Assembly: GCA_964519955.1 (NCBI GenBank)
Contig: CAZFLM010000006.1
Coordinates: 1 to 64,000 of the forward strand
Direction of reading: 5' to 3'
Source of the DNA: CAZFLM01 sp964519955
GTDB lineage: Bacteria > Armatimonadota > Chthonomonadetes > Chthonomonadales > CAJBBX01
DNA: 64,000 nt
The notes under the pieces: model-generated
The model's database searches: none
What the model saw: the letters and a program-made list of their open reading frames with translations, nothing else
What the model was told of the DNA's origin: nothing
Shown here: piece by piece, positions 7,668-16,500 of the stretch
How positions within the stretch are numbered: the stretch's first letter is position 1
Layout of the letters: each line of letters opens with the position of its first letter
Position numbers and translations under genes: made by a program

Positions 7668-7952
7668 ATGTCCAGGTTGATCCTGCTGCTCGCCGTGGTG
7701 CTGCCGGGCGTCGCGGTGACGCTCGTGTGCGGCTGGTTCCTGCTGCAGGACTGGCACGCCCTCCAGGCCGCCATGGCCCGCTTCGAGGCGGTGGAGCAGA
7801 CCGGCGACCTCCGCGCCCTGGCCGCCTGCGACGCCCGCCAGCACATCCATCGCCTGAACTGCTTCGCCGAAGGGGTAGGGGGCCTGCTCGGCTGGCTCAT
7901 CGCCGCCGTCGGCGTCCACGGGCTCTGCGTGAGCGGGCGGCGGCAGACGTGA
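7668..7952 (+). CDS. small two-segment membrane protein
   Basis: A 94-aa protein of unknown function with hydrophobic segments at about 3-25 and 68-88. The connecting region contains two cysteines (CDARQHIHRLNC). ATG 7668 has GGGAGG upstream at good distance. It stands alone after a repeat cluster, and its 3' end is 13 bp from the end of the convergent DUF2971 gene. No family recognised. Confidence 0.6.
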   Translation: MSRLILLLAVVLPGVAVTLVCGWFLLQDWHALQAAMARFEAVEQTGDLRALAACDARQHIHRLNCFAEGVGGLLGWLIAAVGVHGLCVSGRRQT

Positions 7953-7965
7953 CGGCGCGGCCACC

Positions 7966-8877
7966 CTAGGTCGTGGGCATGAAGGGGATGCGGCTGTACC
8001 GGACCTCTATCGGGGCGCCGTTCGGCTGCCTGACGCCCCGCGCTTCGAGCATCGCTTCCACCGCGCTCTTCGTGCGTTCGTCGCTTACGCCCGGCCCGAG
8101 CCGCACCGTGCGCAGCGGTACTAGGGTGTCCGTTAGCTCCAGATCCACGTAGGGCACGATCCGGGACGACCGATGCAGGTAGCGCTCGACGAGCCGCTCG
8201 GTCGGACCCGTCGGGCTGTAGATGACGCGGTACTCGCGCTCTGCGCTGAACGCCTCGTGCTTGAACAGCATGCAGAGGCTTGGGTGCAGGTCTGTGAACG
8301 CCCGGGCGGCCGCCCCGACGGCGTGCTCGGACTGTCCCGTAAGCGCCCCCATTGCGTCCAGGTAGTCGGACAGCAGCTCCCCCGCCAGTTCGCGCTGCTT
8401 CCTGGGGGCGTAGGTCACCCAGCAGCCGATGCCGTTGACGTGCGGCTCCAGGATCGTCCGATCGATCCCCAGGATGCACCCGCGCCCCATATCGCCGTAC
8501 CCGCGCCACTGGCCGAGGTCGTCGTCCACCAGCGTGAAGCACGCGCAGTAGACCGGCTGATTGGTGCCTGGAATGAGGCGCTTGGCTGCGCGGAGCACCC
8601 TTGCCCGCCATCCGGTCTCGCTCGCCAGCATCTGGTCGATCTGGTCACTCAGGACGTTCTGCCCGTGTCGGTACTCCTGGGTGTCGTTCATGAACGCGGC
8701 GGACGACGCTCGCAGGCGTGGGAAACCATGGCCGGCGGTGGCTGCGTCGAGTGTAGCGAGCGAGGTGTAGTGGAAGATGAGGTCAGCTCGGGTGAGACGG
8801 CGGTCCTTGCTCAGCACCCGCTTGCGGATCTGATCGATGAACCCTCGCCGGTGTTCGGCCGGGACCTCCCAGTCCAT
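7966..8877 (-). CDS. DUF2971 family protein, cassette 2
   Basis: A 303-aa paralogue of the protein at 554-1552, on the opposite strand. Conserved blocks are FHYTSL at 35-40, MND..EYRHGQNVLSD at 63-78, CACF..VDDDLGQWRGYGD.GRGC at 111-134, EREYRVIY in the middle, PLRTVRLGP late, and SRIPFMP at the end. The N-terminus and the segment between the core and EYRV are very different from copy 1, so the duplication is old or the two copies were acquired separately. The ATG at 8877 overlaps the upstream partner's TGA (ATGA). Function unknown; see cassette 1. Confidence 0.85.
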   Translation of the reverse strand: MDWEVPAEHRRGFIDQIRKRVLSKDRRLTRADLIFHYTSLATLDAATAGHGFPRLRASSAAFMNDTQEYRHGQNVLSDQIDQMLASETGWRARVLRAAKRLIPGTNQPVYCACFTLVDDDLGQWRGYGDMGRGCILGIDRTILEPHVNGIGCWVTYAPRKQRELAGELLSDYLDAMGALTGQSEHAVGAAARAFTDLHPSLCMLFKHEAFSAEREYRVIYSPTGPTERLVERYLHRSSRIVPYVDLELTDTLVPLRTVRLGPGVSDERTKSAVEAMLEARGVRQPNGAPIEVRYSRIPFMPTT

Positions 8878-9137
8878 CAGCCGGCGTCCCGGAACTGCGC
8901 TGCAGACGCTTCGGTCTCGGGGGTGATGAACAGCAGGAATCCTACGTTGGCTGCCTCCTTGCCCAGATCCAGCGACAACTGGTCCCAGACCCTGTCCACG
9001 GCCGCCCGGATCGTGTCGTCTCTGAACTGCTCATCCACCACGTAACCCGTCACCCGCCCGTTCTTCTCCATCAGGTGTGACGTGTCGACGTTGGGCAGGA
9101 CCGCCCGTATGGACTCCGCGACCTTGTCTTTGAACAT
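8877..9137 (-). CDS. small partner protein of DUF2971 cassette 2
   Basis: An 86-aa protein homologous to the product at 282-557: GRVTGYVV, the RVWDQLSLDLG helix, NVGFLLF and the acidic ETEAS end align. It has a strong Shine-Dalgarno (GGAGG six bases before the ATG on the minus strand). It overlaps the DUF2971 start by four bases, exactly as in cassette 1. A TAGAAT -10-like box lies about 19 bp upstream (9161-9156). Unknown function; probable obligate partner of the DUF2971 protein. Confidence 0.8.
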   Translation of the reverse strand: MFKDKVAESIRAVLPNVDTSHLMEKNGRVTGYVVDEQFRDDTIRAAVDRVWDQLSLDLGKEAANVGFLLFITPETEASAAQFRDAG

Positions 9138-9194
9138 TGCACGCCTCCACGGTCGATTCTACCGCAATGGTGGCATGGTCCGCTCCCGAGCCCC

Positions 9195-9821
9195 TCACGC
9201 CGCCAGCCGCATCAGGTAGAGCAGCACGAGGCAGCCCGCGACCGTCGCCGCGAGGCCGGAGACGCGCATCTTCTTGAGGTAGAGGAGGAGCGCGATGCCC
9301 GTGATGGACACCAGGCACAGCGCGTAGCCCGACACGTCGATCAGGACCGCCCACGTCTTGCCGCTGTCCCGCCCGCGGTGCAGGTCGTTCATCACCCCGA
9401 CGAACCCCTGCGCGTCGATGGCGACCTCGTACTTGCCGCTCTCCAGGTCGAACACGCAGTCCGCCGAGTACCCGGGCGCCTTGAACGTCAGGGCGCCCTC
9501 GCTGCCCTCGTCGCGCCGGTCCGTCACCGTGCCGTGCAGGCGGTGCGTCGCGCGCAGGTACTCCGCCACGCGCAGCCAGTCGACCCCCTTGGCAGTCCTC
9601 CAGCCGGCGGGCAGAGTCCCCCGGACTTCGTGGCTCCGCGGCTTGATGCCGAACGTCCACTCCGGGTGGTTCAGCGTCACACCCGTCGCGGAGAAGAACA
9701 GCACGACCAGCATGCTGAACACGGACAGGTACACGTGGAGCCACCGGAGCGCCGTGTGGATCCGCAGCTTGAGCGGGCGCTTCCGCCGGCGCAGTGGCCT
9801 ACTTTCGCTTTCGGTACTCAA
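9195..9821 (-). CDS. PepSY-associated membrane protein
   Basis: A 208-aa membrane protein of the PepSY-TM type. A basic N-terminus (RRRKRPLKLR) precedes HTALRWLHVYLSVFSMLVVL, a first membrane segment with the H...W.H pattern of PepSY_TM proteins. An extracytoplasmic domain follows, with the NDLHRGRDSGKTW motif before the second segment; a third segment lies at the C-terminus. It probably starts at TTG 9821 and overlaps the DUF2271 gene by 23 bp. Known neighbours of this type (ApbE, DUF2271) belong to extracytoplasmic flavin-based electron transfer, and the same partners lie upstream here. The role is inferred from family and context. Confidence 0.8.
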   Translation of the reverse strand: MSTESESRPLRRRKRPLKLRIHTALRWLHVYLSVFSMLVVLFFSATGVTLNHPEWTFGIKPRSHEVRGTLPAGWRTAKGVDWLRVAEYLRATHRLHGTVTDRRDEGSEGALTFKAPGYSADCVFDLESGKYEVAIDAQGFVGVMNDLHRGRDSGKTWAVLIDVSGYALCLVSITGIALLLYLKKMRVSGLAATVAGCLVLLYLMRLAA

Positions 9822-10425
9822 CCGTCGCGCCCTTGATCTCGATGCCGCCCGCCACGTCGACCTTGAACGGCTTGCCGGCGATTTCCACCTCCTTGCGGAT
9901 CAACTGGTGGGTGCCGTGCTCGCGCGACGCCTCGATGCACACGCTGTACGTGCCCTGCTGCACCGGCTTGTCCTTGTCGTCGGTTCCGTTCCACACGACC
10001 GAGTACGTACCGGCAGACCGGGTCGCGCTCGAGCGAGTCACCACCAGGTCCAGCTTCGTCGCCGCCCACACGTCGTAGGCGTAGCGGTACCAGCGCCGCA
10101 GGTCGGGGATCCAGCGCGGCCCGCGACCTCGGGTCATCGCCCACAGGCAGATCGTGCGGACGGGCTTCCCTTCCTTGTCCTCGATCCAGACGGCGACGTA
10201 CGGCCGGCGCGCGCGGAAGTCGTCGATCTGCGCGATCTCCACGCCGATGGCCACTTCCATCTTGTCGTCCCACGGCTTGCCGGCGGGCTGCTTCGTCTGC
10301 TGGGCGCTGCCGCGAACGCCAACAAGCGCCAGCGCCATGCCGCCGAGGGTTGCGAGCGCGTTCCGCCGCGTCATCTCCTCGCGCAGGTCGTCGTGTCTCA
10401 TTGGGCTCCAGGACCTCCGTTCCAT
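9799..10425 (-). CDS. DUF2271 periplasmic protein with Tat-like signal
   Basis: A 208-aa exported protein. The N-terminus holds a twin-arginine-like signal (TRRNALATLGGMALALVG, about 16-33). The mature part matches DUF2271: VAVWIEDKEGKPVRTICLW, then RWYRYAYDVWAAT, then a WNGTDDKDKPVQQGTY beta-rich region. ATG 10425 is chosen because GAGGAG lies eight bases upstream; ATGs at 10401 and further in are also possible. DUF2271 genes are commonly found beside ApbE and PepSY membrane proteins, as here. This supports a redox or flavinylation role outside the cytoplasm. Confidence 0.85.
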   Translation of the reverse strand: MERRSWSPMRHDDLREEMTRRNALATLGGMALALVGVRGSAQQTKQPAGKPWDDKMEVAIGVEIAQIDDFRARRPYVAVWIEDKEGKPVRTICLWAMTRGRGPRWIPDLRRWYRYAYDVWAATKLDLVVTRSSATRSAGTYSVVWNGTDDKDKPVQQGTYSVCIEASREHGTHQLIRKEVEIAGKPFKVDVAGGIEIKGATVEYRKRK

Positions 10426-10451
10426 CGGGTGTGCTCCTCGTTGCCAGCGCA

Positions 10452-11396
10452 CTACTGCACTATAGACGCACGCCAGGCCGGAGTCGAAACAGATCGGTCG
10501 TCCGGAAAGACCAGCAGCGCCGCGCCGCCGGCCTGCTCCACGAGCGGCAGGCTCTCCTCCATGTGCAGAACGCCACACACCGTCGCGAGCATGTCCGCCA
10601 GCATCGCGCTCTCCGCCACGATCGAGACGCTCGCCAGGCTCTCCGCCGGGTGCCCGGTCCGCGGGTCGAGCACGTGCGACCGCCACGTCTCGCCCACCTG
10701 GAACCCACGCCGGTACCCGCCGCTCGTCGCCATTCCCTGGTTCGAGAGGCGTACCGTGCACAGGGGCGTGGCGTTCTCGTGTGGCGCGGCGGGGTCGGCT
10801 ACTTCGGCGGCAGCCTGCCCCTCGCCGCGGTGACGGAGGTCGCCGCCCAGGTTGACCAGGCACATCGTTGCGCCCGCCTCCATCGCGGCGTCGCAGCTCC
10901 GGTCGATGATGTATCCCTTGGCGACCGCGTTCAGCGTGACCGGCAGGTCGAGCAGCCGGACAGCCGTCCCGCGCGCCCGATCCACTCGCCAGAGCGGCGC
11001 GTCCATCTGCGCCGCGAGCGCGGCAAGTTCCGCCTCGGCCGGCTCCGCGCCACTCTCCGCCGCAGCGCGCCACAGCCGTGTGAGCGCCTCCACCGCCGGG
11101 TTGAACGCCCCGCCGCTGCGCACCCGCCAGGCCTCGCTCGCCTCGAGCACCTCGCCTAACTCCGGCGACACAGGCGCCTCGACCCCCAGCGTCCGCTGCC
11201 AGCGCGCCAGCTCGCTGTCCGCCCGGTAGGAGCTGAACACCCCGTCCAGCCGTTCGATCTCGTCGAGCGCCCCCTTCTCGGCTGCCAGGCTGGCCGCCCG
11301 ATCGCGCGCGGAGAGCTGGAGTTCGAGCGACGTGCCGAGGACCCGCTCGAAGTGAGCGGTGTGGCGAACCGGTTGTCGTCGCAGAGGGAAGCGCAT
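10452..11396 (-). CDS. apbE: ApbE family FAD:protein FMN transferase
   Basis: A 314-aa protein with the ApbE landmarks in order: FERVLGTSLEL near the N-terminus, FNPAVEALTRLW, the LNAVAKGYIIDR substrate segment, CLVNLGGDLRHRG, MATSGGYRRGF, VLDPRTGHPA and ADMLATVCGV. The family transfers FMN from FAD to a threonine of a target protein. The neighbouring DUF2271 and PepSY proteins are plausible partners, though I see no certain acceptor motif in them. No clear signal peptide is visible from ATG 11396. An in-frame TTG at 11408 is possible but lies against a GGAG with no spacer. It is the first gene of the minus-strand operon. Confidence 0.9.
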   Translation of the reverse strand: MRFPLRRQPVRHTAHFERVLGTSLELQLSARDRAASLAAEKGALDEIERLDGVFSSYRADSELARWQRTLGVEAPVSPELGEVLEASEAWRVRSGGAFNPAVEALTRLWRAAAESGAEPAEAELAALAAQMDAPLWRVDRARGTAVRLLDLPVTLNAVAKGYIIDRSCDAAMEAGATMCLVNLGGDLRHRGEGQAAAEVADPAAPHENATPLCTVRLSNQGMATSGGYRRGFQVGETWRSHVLDPRTGHPAESLASVSIVAESAMLADMLATVCGVLHMEESLPLVEQAGGAALLVFPDDRSVSTPAWRASIVQ

Positions 11397-11771
11397 GGGG
11401 CGTGGCAACTCCGCGGCGCGCCCATCTTGGTGAGCCTGTCCGCCGCTTCGGTGACGATTCTACCCTCTGCGGCCCGTGGGGCCGCGGTGGCGGGTTCCCC
11501 GCAGGGTATCATGTGCAGGTGGTGCCCCCTAACCCGGGCTCCCGGCCAATTACCGCACGAGGCAACGGGATGATACTCGCTCGCTGACAGGAACCTGATC
11601 GCAGGGAACGCTGCTCCGGCACACGCCGGGCCCTGTGAGCGCGTCTCGTCGCCGAGCCAAACCATCTCGCCAGCCTGTCTGTCCATCCGCACACGCCACG
11701 CTTGCCGCCCGACGCCTCCTCCCTGCGCTCGCTCGACGCTGCCGCACCGCACGCGGGTAGGAGACCCACCC
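11397..11771. other. divergent intergenic region with an inverted repeat
   Basis: 375 bp between the divergent apbE and ABC-F genes. An interrupted palindrome spans about 11461-11508, with TACCCT...TGCGG pairing with CCGCAGGGTA and an inner GCGGCCC/GGGCCGC stem. It could be an operator or an RNA hairpin. No convincing -35/-10 pair or small gene was found. Confidence 0.35.
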
Positions 11772-13307
11772 ATGTTGTCCGCACACAAGATCCAGAAACA
11801 CATCGGCGCGCGCGCCATCCTCGACGGCGTGTCGCTCTCCATCGCCGCGGGCGAGCGAGTGGGCCTCGTCGGTCGCAACGGCTGCGGCAAGACCACGCTG
11901 CTGCGCATCCTCACCGGCGAGGAGGCGCCCGACACCGGCGCCGTCGGCGCAATCCGGAGAGGGCTGTCGGTGGGCTACCTCCCGCAGATCCCTGAGATAC
12001 CGCGCGGCCGCACGGTGCTGGAGGAAGCGATGGCGGAGCTGCCGCTGGGCGTGGCCGGATGGCAGGCGAAGCGCCACCTGCTCGCGCTCGGCTTCGCCCC
12101 TGCAGCCCTCTGCCAGGAGGCCCAGACTCTCTCGGGCGGCGAGAAGACGCGCCTCATGCTGGCCCGCCTGCTCCTCGGCGACCACGACCTGCTCCTCCTA
12201 GACGAGCCGACCAGCCACCTCGACATCGGCATGCTGCGTTGGCTGGAGCGCATGGTCGTCGAGCACCGGGGGGCCTGCCTCATCGTGTCGCACGACCGCC
12301 GGTTTCTCGACCGCACTGTGTGCCGCATCGTCGAGCTGGACGAGGGGCGCCTGACGGAGTACGCGGGCAACTACACGGCCTACGTGGCGCAGAAGCAGGC
12401 GCGCATCGAGCGGGACCGCACGCTCTACGTGGAGCAGCAGCGGCAGATCAATGCGCTGCGCGAGTTCGCGGCGAGGCAGATGGGCTGGGCGGCGAAGTGC
12501 CAGGCAGGGCCGAAGGCCGGGCGGGACGTGAGGGGCCGCATCGCGGAGAAGATCGCCAAGCGCGCCCACGCCGCCGAGCGCCGCGTCGAGCAGATCGAGG
12601 CGGATGCTGTCGAGAAGGCGCACGACGCTGCCGGCGTGTCGGCCGCGTTCCGCGGGGTGCGCCGCAGCGGCCAGACGGTGTTCGAGACGCGCGATCTGGG
12701 CATGCGCTTCGGCGATCGCGCTCTGTTCGACGGCGTTGACCTCACCGTGGCGTTCGGCGAGCGCGTCGGCATCGTCGGGGCGAACGGGGCGGGCAAGACG
12801 ACGCTGCTGCGCCTCCTGCTGGGTGAGGCCGAGCCGACCGAGGGCACGATCCGGCGCGGCGCGGGCGTGGTCCCGTTCCACGCGGCTCAGATCCAGGAGC
12901 AGTTCGACCCGGACGCGACGGTCCTCGCCACGCTCGAGGAGGTCGGCCGGATGACGCCGACGGAGGCGCGCACGCTTCTCGCCTGCTTCCTGTTCCGCGA
13001 CACGGAGGTGTTCAAGCTGGTCCGCATGCTCTCCGGCGGCGAGCGCGTGCGTCTGGCGGTCGCGGCGGCGGTGGCGTCGGACGCGAACCTGCTGGTGCTC
13101 GACGAGCCGACCAACTACCTGGATACCGATACGCGCGAGCGGCTGGAGCAGGCGCTGGAGGGCTACAAGGGCACGCTGCTCGTCGTCTCACACGACCGCT
13201 ACCTGCTCGACCGCCTGACGCACCGCACGATCGCCCTGGAGGCCGGCCGCCTCACCGACTACCCCGGCCCCTACGCCGAATGGGAGGAGCGGCAGCCCGC
13301 AACCTAG
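11772..13307 (+). CDS. ABC-F family ATPase
   Basis: A 511-aa soluble protein with two ABC ATPase domains in one chain and no membrane segments. The first Walker A is GRNGCGKTT at 34-42, with signature LSGGEKTR and Walker B LLLLDEPTSHLD. The second Walker A is GANGAGKTT at 336-344, with LSGGERVR and LVLDEPTNYLD. Both domains have SHDR switch segments. A charged linker rich in Arg/Lys/Glu joins them. ABC-F proteins act on ribosomes (translation factors or antibiotic-resistance factors). It is shorter than EttA and closest in style to the Uup/YfmR/YdiF group; the subgroup is not settled. It is a single gene with its own Shine-Dalgarno (GGAG). Confidence 0.93.
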   Translation: MLSAHKIQKHIGARAILDGVSLSIAAGERVGLVGRNGCGKTTLLRILTGEEAPDTGAVGAIRRGLSVGYLPQIPEIPRGRTVLEEAMAELPLGVAGWQAKRHLLALGFAPAALCQEAQTLSGGEKTRLMLARLLLGDHDLLLLDEPTSHLDIGMLRWLERMVVEHRGACLIVSHDRRFLDRTVCRIVELDEGRLTEYAGNYTAYVAQKQARIERDRTLYVEQQRQINALREFAARQMGWAAKCQAGPKAGRDVRGRIAEKIAKRAHAAERRVEQIEADAVEKAHDAAGVSAAFRGVRRSGQTVFETRDLGMRFGDRALFDGVDLTVAFGERVGIVGANGAGKTTLLRLLLGEAEPTEGTIRRGAGVVPFHAAQIQEQFDPDATVLATLEEVGRMTPTEARTLLACFLFRDTEVFKLVRMLSGGERVRLAVAAAVASDANLLVLDEPTNYLDTDTRERLEQALEGYKGTLLVVSHDRYLLDRLTHRTIALEAGRLTDYPGPYAEWEERQPAT

Positions 13308-13321
13308 CGAACCCGCTCCCA

Positions 13322-13545
13322 CCAGCGCCACAGCCGCCTGCCGCCACTGGAGGGTGGCGCTCCGTCGCCACCGCTCTGGGCCCACCGCCCCGCACACGGT
13401 TCCGAGGCGCGACAGTCATGGAGCGCGTGGCGCCGTCACCGCGACCGACCCCCGCCAGCGCCACAGCCGCCTGCCGCCACTGGAGGGTGGCGCTCCGTCG
13501 CCACCGCTCTGGGCCCACCGCCACGCACACGGTTCCGAGGCGCGA
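13322..13545. repeat. two near-identical 91-bp direct repeats (families B and C)
   Basis: Units 13322-13412 and 13455-13545 differ at one position by eye. Each contains a hairpin, GGTGGCG-CTCCGT-CGCCACC, preceded by CACTGGAG. Each ends in a segment whose reverse complement recurs near 30544-30592. The hairpin core recurs at 58867-58894. They fill the space between two convergent genes. Confidence 0.85.
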
Positions 13546-13578
13546 TCGTGAGGGAGCGGTCTGCGTATCCGCGACCGC

Positions 13579-16500
13579 CTACTTCGCCTCGCTCTGCCGG
13601 TAGAGGCGGATGTCGCTGAACAGCGTCTCGAACGGGCCGCCGCCGGGACGGCCGTCGAACGCGGCCATGATCGTCGTCACCGCGTCGCCCGCTTTGTGCC
13701 CGAGCGGGACGACGATGTGCTCCCACTGGCCCACCGTGCCGCGGTCCGTGCCCGGGTGGGCGCCGCGGCCGGTCGTGTCCGCCGCGCCCGAGTCGCGCAG
13801 TGTCCCGCCGTCGTCGAACAGCAGGTCGAGCGCCGTCTTGCGGCTCAGTGCGTTGGACGGCTTCATCCAGTAGCTCAGCACCGTGTCCGGGTGAACGATG
13901 ACCTTCGTCGTGAAGAGGCGGCAGTAGGAGTAGCTGTGATCCGGGTTGTCCGCGTTGCCGGCATATCGGATGGCCGCCGCGCCGTCGTGGCCCGCGCCCT
14001 CCGCCACGCGGCACTGGAGCCCGCTCACCGCGCGCTGCCCACCGCCCTGCTCTTGCAGCGCATCGACGTCGGGCCGCGGCTGGCCGGGCGCGAGGGTCGA
14101 TCCGAACGTGGTCGGGCCGGGCCGCACCTTCGGCAGCGGCGAGTTGCCGGTCTGAAGGGTGTCCGAGGCAGCCCCCGCCACGATGAACCCCTTCGGTTGG
14201 AGGCACGCGATAACCTGTGAGTCGGTTGGGCCGCCGCCTAGTGTGACTGCCGGCTGCCACGCGCCCTGGAAGCATCCCGCGTGGAGGAGGACCTTCGCGG
14301 CGCTCGCTCGCACCGGGCCGGTGAGGTTGTTGAACTGCTGGAGTACAACCTTGCCCGGGCCGTCGAGCACAGCCATCGTTCCGGGCGCCCAGATCTGCGA
14401 GTTGAAGAGGCGCGCCCCGCCCGTGAAGGCCGGCAGCGTCACGACGGCGCCGACCTGGCTCGTGCCCAGCACCACGAGCTGCGTGTTGTAGAGGTCGAGC
14501 CCGTCTGGCGACAGGGCCTCGAACGTAACCGCGCGGCTGCCCGCGTCGGTGCCGTGGTTCACCACCACGCCGGATGTGCCGCCGCCGTCATTGGCGAACT
14601 TCAGCCCGTCGAGCGCGGAGTAGAGGAACGTGCGCAGGATCTGCTCGTTCTTGCAGCTCCCGAACACGAGCCCCTCCAGATTCGCCTGCTGGTACGCGAT
14701 CACGCGGCCGAACGGGTCGCCCTGGTAGGTGGGGTGGGGCAGGTCGGCCGGGATGCGCGCCATGTAGTGCGGATTGAACTGCACATCCTCGACCACGCCC
14801 CGGTCGCTCTTGCTGACGAAGACGCCGCGCCGGAAGAGGCCGCCGCCCGGGTAGCGGATGCGGTGGCCGGTGCTCGGGTGCGTGTAGAAGTCGAAGCCCT
14901 GCCACCCGTTGCCGATCGTCACGTCCGTCGCCCAGCAGTTCGGGCCGAGCGACTGGACGGTCCACGGGTAGGGCACCGGCTCGGCGATGTTCTGCTCGGG
15001 GTACCACACGGTCAGGCCGCGCACGCCGGAGCCGGGCTTCAGGCGGATGAGCGCCGTGCCCTGCTCCTGGCCGCGCCCGCCCGTTGCCAGCAGCACGCTG
15101 CCGGCCGACTGCGTGTGATGCGGCACGTCGAAGCTGCCGCGGAACTCGACGCCGCCCGGCACCACGAGGGAGCCGGCGATCTTGTAGCGCCCAGCGGCCA
15201 GGTAGACGGTGCCGCCGAGCTTGCCAGCCTTGTCGAGTGCCGTCTGCAGCGCTCGCGTGTTGTCGGCCGCGCTCGGTGAGACGCCGCATTCGGACGCGAG
15301 GACGAGGGCCGACGACTTGGGGCGGGCAAGCGGCACCGGATTGCCTGGATGGGCGCGCGGCGTGGTTAGTTCGAGTGGGCGTCCATCGACGACGATGTCG
15401 CTGCCGTCGGCGTGCGACACCCTGGCCGGTGCGCCGCCGGCGCGGCTCTGGGCGCAGGCCAGGATTCGCGCGACCTTCACTCCCGGGCCGAGCCGGATGT
15501 CGGGAGCGCCGGCGCCTGGGCTGCGGGGGACGAATAGGCACCCGAGGGCAGTCACGCGGCCGCTGGCGGCATCGAGCATCGGGCATGGGCTCTCGAACTG
15601 GGTTCGGCACGCGGTCACCGTCCCGCGCCCCTCCAGACGCATGCCCGCGCCGCTATCGGACCACACGCGGCAGTCGTTGAGCTGCGCGACAGCCGTGTAC
15701 GACGGACGGGTAACGACGCCTGCTTCGGTCCCGTCGAAGTAGCAGTTCGTGGCGGCGAGGCCCACACCGTTCATCTCAACGATCTCGAGCCCAACGCGGC
15801 ATCCGAGCGCCTTGCAGTCGTACATGACCCCGTTGGTCGTGCCCTGGGCGCCCGGGCGGTATCGGAACCCGATGCCATAGCCTGCCACCCTCACGCGGTA
15901 CTGGTACTCCCAGTCGCTGCGGAGCATGTCGACGCCCACCGCGTCCTGGAGAAGCGCAGCACGGAGCGCCGCCTTGGCAGTTCCCCCCGACGGTGCTCCA
16001 AGCAGGTTCGCCGCCTGCCAGTAGGTCGCAGAGAAGTCCACGTTCGTCAGGCGCCCGATGTCCGTGCACGTGTCGACGAAGATGCCCGTCTTCAGTGGGG
16101 TGCCGCACACGTCCTGGATGGTGTGCAGCTCATTCCACTCGGGCCCGAAGCGCATCGCCTGGTAGGGGTTCACGAACAGCACGTTGCGCACCGTGTAGTT
16201 GTCGCCGCTCACCTTCGCGGAGCCCTGGATCGTCCACGGATACGGCTGGATGTCCTCGGCGCGCTGTTCCGGGTACCAGATGCTCAGGTCCGTCACTCCG
16301 GTGCCGCGCTCCATCGTGATCGCCGCCGGCCCATCCGCACTGCCGCGCCCGGAGACCGGCATCAGCACCGTGCCGCGACCGTCGAACGCGACCCAGTTGC
16401 CCTTGGCATCGGACCCCGCGAACGGCTTCTCGCCGCGCAGCACCACGCCCTCCTTCAGCGTGAGCGGCGCGGCGAGCCGGTAGCGCCCCTCAGCAAGGAA

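Noticed and set aside
13322..13545. attL/attR pair of an integrated element
   Set aside because: The two units are only 42 bp apart and enclose no gene.
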